From: a virus
DNA: 25,772 bases
Direction: 5' to 3' (one strand)
IMG/VR virus record: IMGVR_UViG_3300040771_000435
Location: 1-25,772 of that record
Part shown: positions 7,603 to 14,472 of the stretch, piece after piece
Position numbering within the stretch: position 1 is the first letter of the stretch
Layout: each line of letters opens with the position of its first letter
The notes under the pieces: model-generated
Databases searched by the model: none
What the model was told of the DNA's origin: nothing
The model's input: the letters and a program-made list of their open reading frames with translations, nothing else
Program-made: the position numbers and the translations under genes

Positions 7603-7943
7603 TGGATGAAATCGTTTTACAATTAGGAAATAAAAGTTTCAAGCTGAAATTCGGCTTGAAACTTTTTAGAGTTTTGGGTCGAAAATGGCAATTACCTGGC
7701 ATTGATGATGTCGTACAAAAAATCGCTGTTTTAGATTCCGCTGATGGAAAACTGACGTTTGAGCAAATTGACGTTTTAGAAGTGATTTTAGTTTCGGCTA
7801 TTGAGTGTGGTGGGAATGAAGTAAACCTTTTTGAATTTGATATTATCGATGAATTTTTTAAGGATCCAAAAGCTTTGGAGAATTTTAAAAACGCATTGGT
7901 TAATTCGATGCCAACGAATGAACCGGAAGAAACGGGAAAGTAG
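7602..7943 (+). CDS. Tail assembly chaperone, short form (gpG analogue)
   Basis: 113 residues read in the 0 frame to TAG 7941-7943. Short acidic helical protein directly after the tail tube gene and before the tape measure, the standard position of lambda gpG. VLQLGNKSFKLKFGLKLFRVLGRKW at the start and the final MPTNEPEETGK are visible. The last two sense codons are GGA AAG, part of the slippery sequence G GGA AAG that lets a fraction of ribosomes make the long form (7602-8317). Both forms bind the tape measure during tube polymerisation and are absent from mature particles in lambda-like phages. Confidence 0.88.
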   Translation: MDEIVLQLGNKSFKLKFGLKLFRVLGRKWQLPGIDDVVQKIAVLDSADGKLTFEQIDVLEVILVSAIECGGNEVNLFEFDIIDEFFKDPKALENFKNALVNSMPTNEPEETGK

Positions 7944-8317
7944 AAGGTCACGAAAGTGACGAACCACCACCACCTTTAACCTGGGACAAACTAGAACAAA
8001 TAGGATTAGGCGAACTGCGAATGACATTTGATGAAATGTATGCGCTTACACCACGTTCTTTTTTTAATGCCGTAAATGGCCAACGAAAAAAAGAAGATGC
8101 CTTTTCAAAAGAACGTTGGATAATGACTCGTGAAATAATGTACGCCGTTATGAAACCGTACCTGGAACAAGGAATCGAAAAACATGACGTGCTTACTTTT
8201 GAATGGGAACAAAAACAACTGCAACAAATAGCAGCTCAAAAACAAGAAACAATCTTTGAAGACCTGGAACGCATGAACGCTTTTTGGGAACGACAAGATA
8301 ATGCGAAAGCAGAATAA
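7602..8317 (+). CDS. Tail assembly chaperone, frameshifted long form (gpGT analogue)
   Basis: A -1 shift at G GGA AAG (7934-7940) joins the short chaperone to a second open frame that runs to TAA 8315-8317, giving about 238 residues. The added part begins VEGHESDEPPPPLTWDKLEQ, a proline-rich hinge, then helices with LGELRMTFDEMYALTPRSFF and a Trp/Glu-rich end. The frame has no good start before ATG 8021, and the coding signal is continuous from the slip site, so I do not treat 8021-8317 as a separate gene. This mirrors lambda gpGT, where the T domain recruits the tail tube protein. A hairpin with a GAAA loop lies 6 bases after the heptamer. Confidence 0.87.
7934..7960 (+). promoter_or_regulatory. 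Programmed -1 ribosomal frameshift site
   Basis: Heptamer GGGAAAG at 7934-7940, in phase as G GGA AAG, the same as in lambda G-T. After a 6-base spacer comes a 5-bp hairpin GTCAC-GAAA-GTGAC (7947-7960) closed by a GNRA tetraloop. The 0-frame stop TAG directly follows the slip site. Confidence 0.85.
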
Positions 8318-8350
8318 TATGTTTTCTTTTTTATTTATTTTTTTAGGCGG

Positions 8351-8380
8351 AAAACCCAAATAGAGATATTTGGGTTTTTT
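8351..8380 (+). terminator. Strong intrinsic terminator after the chaperone genes
   Basis: Perfect 12-bp stem AAAACCCAAATA / TATTTGGGTTTT (8351-8362 and 8367-8378) with a GAGA loop, followed by more T residues. It ends the head and neck transcription unit; the second copy of the candidate late promoter starts 10 bp later. Confidence 0.85.
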
Positions 8381-8389
8381 GTTTTATGT

Positions 8390-8448
8390 CACAAAGTTGA
8401 ATTATTCAACCTTTTAAAATACACCCTAAAACTACTTTTAACACTTAA
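8390..8448 (+). promoter_or_regulatory. Candidate phage late promoter, copy 2 (upstream of tape measure)
   Basis: Second copy of the element at 1852. The first 22 bp (8390-8411) are identical, including the palindrome GTTGAATTATTCAAC (8396-8410). The next bases share TTTAAAA, then diverge, and TACTTTTA reappears at 8433-8440 exactly 22 bases after the palindrome, followed by ACACTTAA. The element lies between a strong terminator and the tape-measure ATG at 8463, which is where a new promoter is needed. The lack of a -33 TTTG and the palindrome in its place suggest control by a phage activator. Confidence 0.65.
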
Positions 8449-8459
8449 TTAAAAGTAGT
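8431..8459 (+). repeat. Perfect 11-bp dyad before the tape-measure start
   Basis: ACTACTTTTAA (8431-8441) and TTAAAAGTAGT (8449-8459) are exact reverse complements around a 7-base centre CACTTAA. The left arm includes the TACTTTTA box; the right arm ends 3 bp before the start codon. It could be an operator on the promoter or an mRNA hairpin hiding the start. Confidence 0.55.
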
Positions 8460-8462
8460 CAC

Positions 8463-10955
8463 ATGGCATCATTAGCGAGTATCAACATTCGATTTGCAGT
8501 TGACCTTCGGGAGTTTTCCTCGGAGATGCAAAATTCGTTGAGAACTATTGATAAAGTAGGGCAAAAGTTTCAAGCAGTAGGACGCTCGATGTCGGCTTTT
8601 GTGACGTTGCCAATATTAGCAGCAGGAGCTGCAGCCGTGAAATTTGCAAGTGATTATCAGGAGTCATTAAATAAAGTAGATGTTGCTTTTAAATCATCTT
8701 CTACAGGAGTAAAAGAATTTTCGAAAAGCTCACTAGATAGTTTTGGTATTGCTGAAGGGACTGCATTAGATATGGCGGCTGCTTATGGCGATATGGGAAC
8801 CAGTATGGGTTTGACTACAGGTCAAGCGGCTAAAATGTCTACTTCTTTAGTAGGATTGGCAGGTGATTTAGCTTCTTTTAAAAATATTTCTATTGATATT
8901 GCTAATACTGCAATTTCGGCAATTTTTACTGGTGAAACCGAAAGTTTGAAAAAGCTTGGTATCGTTATGACTGAAGTTAATTTAAAGCAATTTGCTTTGA
9001 ATTCGGGCATCAAAAAGAACTACGAGCAAATGACGCAGGCTGAAAAAGTGCAATTGCGATACAATTATATTTTATCTGTTACTAAGAACGCACAAGGCGA
9101 TTTTGAACGTACACAAGGCGGTGCGGCCAATCAAACAAGAATATTTACAGAAAGTTTAAAGCAAGTAGGGCAACAACTAGGAGCCGTTATTTTGCCTTTA
9201 TTCACGTCAGTAATTACTAGTATAAATGAAAAAATAAAAGCGTTTTCGAAGCTATCTGAAGGCACTAAAACAACCATTGTTGTTATTGCTGGATTGGTGG
9301 CTGTTATTGGTCCTTTGTTACTGGGAATTGGCGCAATACTGTCTATTATTCCTTTTGTTGTAGCTGGATTTGCAGTTATATCCGGTGCAATAGTTCCTAT
9401 TTTGGCAGGATTGGTTTTATTGACTGGCGCTTTATTGATTGCAAAAAATGCTTTTTCAGATACTGCAAAATCTGTAGTGACGCTTACTGATAATCAAAAG
9501 TTGATTCAAAAAGTTACTGATGAAGCGACAGCTTCGATTGTAGATCAAAAAGCGGAACTGGATAACCTTTTGATTACGGCTCGAAACGAAAACGAAACAA
9601 AAGTCAATCGCTTAAAAGCAATCCAGGCAATCAACAGGATATCACCTGAATATTTAGGCAATCTTACTCTAGAAAATATAGGTACGGATAAAGCTCGTAT
9701 GGCTATTGAAAAATACAATGGGGCATTGATATCCGGTGCAACGGCTCGTGCCGCTTCTCGTTTGCTAGAACAAAACCAAGCTGATAAAATTAAAGCGGGT
9801 TTTGAACGTGAAAAAGCATTAGCTGATTATAATGCAAAACGTGAAAATGCAATTGGTCAAGGTTGGGAAGCTGAAAAGGCTTTTTATGAAGAGAATAACC
9901 GTTTGATGCAATTTGCTAATGAAGCATTGGACCGTAAAAATGCAAAATATGATTCGGAAGCTAAATTGCTAACTGAAATCTATAATAAAAACAAGCAAAA
10001 TTTAGACTTGCTAAACGGCAACACGGTTAAAGCTGATGTGGTTGCGCCTGCTAAAATTAAAAAAGAAAAAGCAGCAAAAGCACCTGCTAATTTAAGTGCT
10101 TTTGATAGTAGTTTGCCAGTTGCTGTTTCTGCAGGAAGTATTGAATCTTATGATCGTGAAATAGCAAAGTTAATCGAGTTTAGAGACCAGTTTACCACTA
10201 CAGCTGAACAGGTTGAAATGGCAAAAGAAGCGATTAAGAACGTTGAATTTGCTAAAGCGATAAACTTTGATCCTTCTTCATTGATAAAAGCTACTGAAAC
10301 GACTGAGCAAATGATGCAAAGATTAGCTGCTGCCGTTGGTGGTGCTAAAGCTAGTCTTGAAGTGGAGCAAAACGCTATGGTGGTAAATGCCACGAATTTT
10401 AACGAGCAGTTTTCGCAGGTTTGGCAAAATACTATTGGTGGTTTTGCGGAGAATTTTGGTGCTTTAATTGGGCAATTCGCAGCGGGTGGCGCTTCGTTAT
10501 CTTCTATAGGTAATTTGTTTTTAATGACATTAGCTGATATGGCTATTCAGGTAGGTAAAATTGCTATATCTGTGGGTATAGCGGTTTTAGGAATTAAAAA
10601 AGCATTAGAGTCATTGAATCCTGTTGTGGCTATTGCAGCGGGAATTGCTTTGATTGCTTTAGGGACTTTTGCAAAATCTGCTTTATCAAAATCTTCCGGG
10701 CAAAAACCGCAAGCTTTTGCAAATGGTGGTATTGTTGGGGGCTCTTCATTTTATGGCGATAAAATATTGGCTCGTGTAAATAGTGGGGAATTGATTTTAA
10801 ATAATTCTCAACAAAAATCTGTTTTTGGTGCTATGAATAAAGCAGTAAATGCTAGTGATGTAGCCGTTCAAATAATGGGAAATTTAAGTGTAAGCGGTAA
10901 TGAACTGCAATTGCTTTTGGCTCGTACTGATAAACGTAATCAAAGAACTCAATAA
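8463..10955 (+). CDS. Tail tape measure protein
   Basis: 830 residues. The N-terminal third is the conserved phage tail tape-measure region (SMSAFVTLPILAAGAAAVKF, then TQAEKVQLRYNYIL and FERTQGGAANQTR). Two long hydrophobic stretches follow, about residues 269-330 and 692-740, as expected for a protein that enters the cell envelope during DNA injection. A lysine- and alanine-rich helical middle (about 400-560) separates them. The C-terminus has the frequent GGIVGGSSFYGDKILARVNSGEL motif. Its length fixes tail length; at about 830 residues a tail of roughly 120 nm is expected from the usual 1.5 Angstrom per residue, which is inference. The stop overlaps the next ATG (TAATG). Confidence 0.93.
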   Translation: MASLASINIRFAVDLREFSSEMQNSLRTIDKVGQKFQAVGRSMSAFVTLPILAAGAAAVKFASDYQESLNKVDVAFKSSSTGVKEFSKSSLDSFGIAEGTALDMAAAYGDMGTSMGLTTGQAAKMSTSLVGLAGDLASFKNISIDIANTAISAIFTGETESLKKLGIVMTEVNLKQFALNSGIKKNYEQMTQAEKVQLRYNYILSVTKNAQGDFERTQGGAANQTRIFTESLKQVGQQLGAVILPLFTSVITSINEKIKAFSKLSEGTKTTIVVIAGLVAVIGPLLLGIGAILSIIPFVVAGFAVISGAIVPILAGLVLLTGALLIAKNAFSDTAKSVVTLTDNQKLIQKVTDEATASIVDQKAELDNLLITARNENETKVNRLKAIQAINRISPEYLGNLTLENIGTDKARMAIEKYNGALISGATARAASRLLEQNQADKIKAGFEREKALADYNAKRENAIGQGWEAEKAFYEENNRLMQFANEALDRKNAKYDSEAKLLTEIYNKNKQNLDLLNGNTVKADVVAPAKIKKEKAAKAPANLSAFDSSLPVAVSAGSIESYDREIAKLIEFRDQFTTTAEQVEMAKEAIKNVEFAKAINFDPSSLIKATETTEQMMQRLAAAVGGAKASLEVEQNAMVVNATNFNEQFSQVWQNTIGGFAENFGALIGQFAAGGASLSSIGNLFLMTLADMAIQVGKIAISVGIAVLGIKKALESLNPVVAIAAGIALIALGTFAKSALSKSSGQKPQAFANGGIVGGSSFYGDKILARVNSGELILNNSQQKSVFGAMNKAVNASDVAVQIMGNLSVSGNELQLLLARTDKRNQRTQ

Positions 10956-13735
10956 TGGCTTATTATATCGATATAATAGACACTACAAGTCCTTTGACTA
11001 AATTAGTCTTAGAGGATGCTTCTGCTTCTGGAATTGTCCTGAAGTGGAACGGTGGCGACTCTAAGGATGAAATGGCTATTGTGAGCAGCGAATTCAACTT
11101 TGATATGTTGACTAAAACTGCAGAAGATGCGGCGTTTATCGAATTCTTTACTGGTGACGAACATCGTTATAAGGTTTTGGTGAAAAATTATGTGGGTGAT
11201 AGTGTTGTTTGGCAAGGGTACATCCTTCCTGATTTATATTCTGAACCATATAAAAACGTGTGTTTCTTTGTTTCGTTTACGGCCACTGATGGATTGGGTC
11301 GTTTGAAAGGAAAATACCTTCCGGATGAATACTATTCTCGTGAAAAATCATTGATTGATATTTTTTGTCAATGCTTAAAATTAACTGGTTTGGAGCTTGA
11401 TTTATATTTTAATCCTGCTATCGAAAATTTTACCAATAAAGACTGGAATACCATTTATGTTGATACGGCTGATTTTTTAAACAAAGAAAAAAAACAAGAT
11501 GCTTACAAAATCCTTCAAACTTTATTAGAAGACACGCTTTGTGTTTGCTACCAAGCGGATAATCGCTGGTATATTGAGGGTATAAACACCCGTCACTTAC
11601 GTAAAGTAACTTATAAAGTGTATGATGTTGATGGCCAGTTTGTAAGCAATGTGGTTTATAATCGTTTGTTGAAACAAATAACGCCATTGGTAACACCAAC
11701 TGTTACTATTATACCGCCTTACAACGAAATCACAATTACGCATCCAAAAATAGAGCCTTCGATACCTAAGACTGCATGTAAAGAAGTAAATGATGGCTGG
11801 GCACTAGTTACGGGTGTCAAGGGCACTATTTATAATTCGGATTGGGTGGGACACGGTGGCTTGTATGCGATTTGTGACCAACCGGATTATTATACGCGTA
11901 TCTATAATGAAGGTCATTTTACGGGTGATGGATCTCTTTCTTATCCTCAGGATAATACGCGTTGGGTTTCATTAAAAGAAAAAATATACTTTGCTAAGGC
12001 GCAAAAAATAACCTTCAATTTAGAGTTTAGTATTGTAAAATTTATTTCTGTAGTTTCTGATGTGATTGATTATGAGTTATGGAAAAATCCTTTTAAGTAC
12101 GAAATTGTACTGAATGGCGTGGTTGTTTTTACCAATTTTAAAGAAAACGTTTCGGATAATGAAAACATATTTTTTGAAGAAAGTGGTACTGTAAAAAAAG
12201 AATTTCAACATATTGTTACAGCTGATTCTTTGCTTGATATTCGGATTTATGCGCCTTTTGGTTCGCTTATTACTACTAAAATTATGGGTATTGAATTGCG
12301 TTCAGCAGCAGTATCTGTAATAGGATTTAAAGATGAGGAAATTATTACTGATTTAATTAGCGGTGATTTTACTGTTGATAAAGAATTAGAATTGACTTAT
12401 GGTGATGACAAATCAGGAACTTCAAAAGGGTTCCGATTGAAAAAACTAAAAGAACAAACTACATTTTTTAACGCTATTCAAGCACCTATTTTATATGGCT
12501 TTTCAAATAATGGAAAATTTTATAGTGTAATGAGTTTGCAGGATGCAAATTTAATTGATGAAAACCGTTTTCAAGTTTTTAAAGAAGGCGTTTTGATTCC
12601 TGTTATAGATGTTTTTTACAATTTTAATGATGGCGAGCAAATGGTTGTTGAAACCGAAATAGCTTATACTTCAGGTTTTTTTGTAGTACATAAATACGCC
12701 GTTGACGATTTACTTGACAATAGAACAACCTGGCAACAATGGACCGATGCTATTTATCAAATAGAAAACACATCCTACGCTAAAACGGTATCTAATATTT
12801 ACCGAAGAATGTTTAATGCAGCACACGAAAAAATAGATTGTGTGGCTTTAAATGCTGTAAAATTTAACGATGTTGTTTTGTTTAAATATGTTTATCCAAA
12901 AGATTTTTACCTGCTTAATTGTAGTTGGAATCTTGACGAAAACAAAACTACCATTACAGTAGGGCGTTCTATTTATAAAGATGCTACAGCGACCGTTCCA
13001 GGTGATGATAATGTGCCGCCAATTGTATTGGCTGGTGATGATATTTATTTAACAGATTTACAAACTACAGCTTCGCTTACGTCAAATGCTTATGATCCTG
13101 ATGGGTTTATTGCTAGTCAGCAATGGACCAAAACCAGTGGGACTTTTGGTGGCATCATCGATTCGCCTTTTGCTTTGAATACTGATTTAACCAATTTAAC
13201 TGGTGATTATTATACCTATCAAATTCAAGTAACAGATAATGATGGCGCTACGGCATTAGATACCGTCAATGTAATTCGAAAAAAAGACTATCAAATCATT
13301 TTTGAAGAGCTGTATTACAATGAGGTTGAAACGCTTGAAAATCATGCGGTGCAAGCACGATACAAGCTAGTGATTGATCCAAATATTCCTGAGGGTTTTG
13401 TGCTGAACCTGGAAGGTATTTATAAAATATTAGTAGAAGTAAGTAGATGGAGTGTTTACGGCTATCTGCTTATTGAAAAAAATGGAGTGGTGTTAGAGGA
13501 ATATGTGACTTATGGAGCGTTTTCAGTTCCTGTTTTACTGAATTATATAGCTACTGATGAAATCTTCTTTACTATTGAAGCAAGTGCTTCTGCAGGTTCT
13601 TTGAGTGGCGAAACAGCTTCTTTTGCAAGTATTAATTCAAGTGTTCAGTTTGATACAGTAAACTTTATAAATGGTCAAGGTACGGTGATTAATTTACCGG
13701 CAAAAATTGAAATTAGAGCAGCAGTAAGAGAATAA
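10955..13735 (+). CDS. Large tail-tip/baseplate protein with PKD-like domain
   Basis: 926 residues directly after the tape measure, where the distal tail and tail-associated (Dit/Tal) proteins are usually encoded. The N-terminal region (YIDIIDTTSPLTKLVLEDA, WNGGDSKDEMAIVSSEFNF, FFTGDEHRYKVLV) resembles the beta-rich tail-tip proteins of Bacteroidota phages. Residues about 686-775 form a PKD/Ig-like module: PPIVLAGDDIYL, SNAYDPDGFIASQQWTKTSG and YTYQIQVTDNDGATALDTV. The last 150 residues are another beta-rich domain that may bind the host. No lytic or protease motif is visible. I am confident of tail-tip location, less so of exact role (hub, adhesin, or both). Confidence 0.75.
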   Translation: MAYYIDIIDTTSPLTKLVLEDASASGIVLKWNGGDSKDEMAIVSSEFNFDMLTKTAEDAAFIEFFTGDEHRYKVLVKNYVGDSVVWQGYILPDLYSEPYKNVCFFVSFTATDGLGRLKGKYLPDEYYSREKSLIDIFCQCLKLTGLELDLYFNPAIENFTNKDWNTIYVDTADFLNKEKKQDAYKILQTLLEDTLCVCYQADNRWYIEGINTRHLRKVTYKVYDVDGQFVSNVVYNRLLKQITPLVTPTVTIIPPYNEITITHPKIEPSIPKTACKEVNDGWALVTGVKGTIYNSDWVGHGGLYAICDQPDYYTRIYNEGHFTGDGSLSYPQDNTRWVSLKEKIYFAKAQKITFNLEFSIVKFISVVSDVIDYELWKNPFKYEIVLNGVVVFTNFKENVSDNENIFFEESGTVKKEFQHIVTADSLLDIRIYAPFGSLITTKIMGIELRSAAVSVIGFKDEEIITDLISGDFTVDKELELTYGDDKSGTSKGFRLKKLKEQTTFFNAIQAPILYGFSNNGKFYSVMSLQDANLIDENRFQVFKEGVLIPVIDVFYNFNDGEQMVVETEIAYTSGFFVVHKYAVDDLLDNRTTWQQWTDAIYQIENTSYAKTVSNIYRRMFNAAHEKIDCVALNAVKFNDVVLFKYVYPKDFYLLNCSWNLDENKTTITVGRSIYKDATATVPGDDNVPPIVLAGDDIYLTDLQTTASLTSNAYDPDGFIASQQWTKTSGTFGGIIDSPFALNTDLTNLTGDYYTYQIQVTDNDGATALDTVNVIRKKDYQIIFEELYYNEVETLENHAVQARYKLVIDPNIPEGFVLNLEGIYKILVEVSRWSVYGYLLIEKNGVVLEEYVTYGAFSVPVLLNYIATDEIFFTIEASASAGSLSGETASFASINSSVQFDTVNFINGQGTVINLPAKIEIRAAVRE

Positions 13736-13887
13736 TGGATATACAAAGAATAGGTGTAGGAAATAGTAAGTTTCCAGCCATAACCGAAAACGATTTAAAG
13801 GATCCTAAAATTCCTTTTGAATTTAGTACTAACGAAATCACGTTTGATCAAGAAGATAGAACGTTTGATGAAAACCCAACTGAATAA
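13735..13887 (+). CDS. Very small hypothetical tail-region protein (50 aa)
   Basis: Overlaps both neighbours by one base (TAATG at each end), which strongly supports a real, coupled gene. The 50-residue product is acidic (MDIQRIGVGNSKFPAI ... TFDQEDRTFDENPTE), polar and without membrane segments. Position between the tail-tip protein and a fibre-related protein suggests a small structural or assembly role. I do not recognise the family. Confidence 0.68.
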   Translation: MDIQRIGVGNSKFPAITENDLKDPKIPFEFSTNEITFDQEDRTFDENPTE

Positions 13888-14183
13888 TGGCTTTGCAAAA
13901 AATAAATCTAGGAACTACTGTAGGCGATAAAACAGGAGATGGAGCAAGAATTGCGGGTGCAAAAATCAACGCAAATTTTGACTATTTAACAGCACCACAT
14001 CCTTTTAACGCATTTAAGCTTATTCAAAAAGGATTTGGAAATTTATTACCAACACCTGAACCTGGAGACATTTATTGCGGATGGACCAACGATGGTTTAA
14101 TTCGATACACAGAAGCTATTTACATATCAGGATCTTTGAGCGATTCTAACAATTTTACACCATTAGTTCAAACAGAAATTTAA
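13887..14183 (+). CDS. Tail fibre-associated protein
   Basis: 98 residues. The first 32 (LQKINLGTTVGDKTGDGARIAGAKINANFDYL) carry the motif INxGTxxxDGTGDxxRxAxxKINxNF, widespread at the N-terminus of phage tail fibre proteins and thought to attach to the tail. Here it is followed by only about 60 residues with PEPGDIYCGWTNDGLIRYTEAIY, so it is a short stand-alone version. It may be an adaptor for the long fibre encoded 290 bp downstream. Assignment to the fibre module is good; precise role is inference. Confidence 0.78.
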   Translation: MALQKINLGTTVGDKTGDGARIAGAKINANFDYLTAPHPFNAFKLIQKGFGNLLPTPEPGDIYCGWTNDGLIRYTEAIYISGSLSDSNNFTPLVQTEI

Positions 14184-14187
14184 AATT

Positions 14188-14469
14188 ATGTATAAATATA
14201 TTATTGCGTGGGTAGTAGTTTCAATTCAATCAGCTTCTTGTCCTGATGCTTCAAAAGTTTCGGAATTTGGAACGATGAATAGATCAACAATGTCTTGTGC
14301 TGCTTATCATTTGAAAACAGTAAAAGAAACAATAAAAAAGGAATTTTATTCAAAAGATTCTGCTAGTTATTTTTTAAAAAACATAAACCAATATAAGCCG
14401 TCAGGGGTTAATTTGTTTATGGAAGATAAAATAGAAAATATAAAAATTGACTCAATTAAAATTAAATAA
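14188..14469 (+). CDS. Small, possibly exported protein in the fibre region
   Basis: 93 residues. Residues 1-17 are hydrophobic (MYKYIIAWVVVSIQSASC), looking like a short signal peptide or anchor ending at a Cys; the bases around this Cys do not form a classic lipobox because the -3 residue is Ser. The rest is polar with two more Cys-containing segments and a lysine-rich end. It starts 4 bp after the previous gene and ends 3 bp before the fibre gene. Family not recognised. Confidence 0.6.
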   Translation: MYKYIIAWVVVSIQSASCPDASKVSEFGTMNRSTMSCAAYHLKTVKETIKKEFYSKDSASYFLKNINQYKPSGVNLFMEDKIENIKIDSIKIK

Positions 14470-14472
14470 ATC

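Noticed and set aside
7583-7951. Minus-strand ORF of 122 residues opposite the chaperone gene
   Set aside because: It lies antisense to a well-supported gene with the frameshift signal, and has no recognisable features.
8021-8317. Separate 98-residue gene starting at ATG 8021
   Set aside because: The frame is coding back to the slip site at 7940, so it is the frameshifted part of the chaperone long form.
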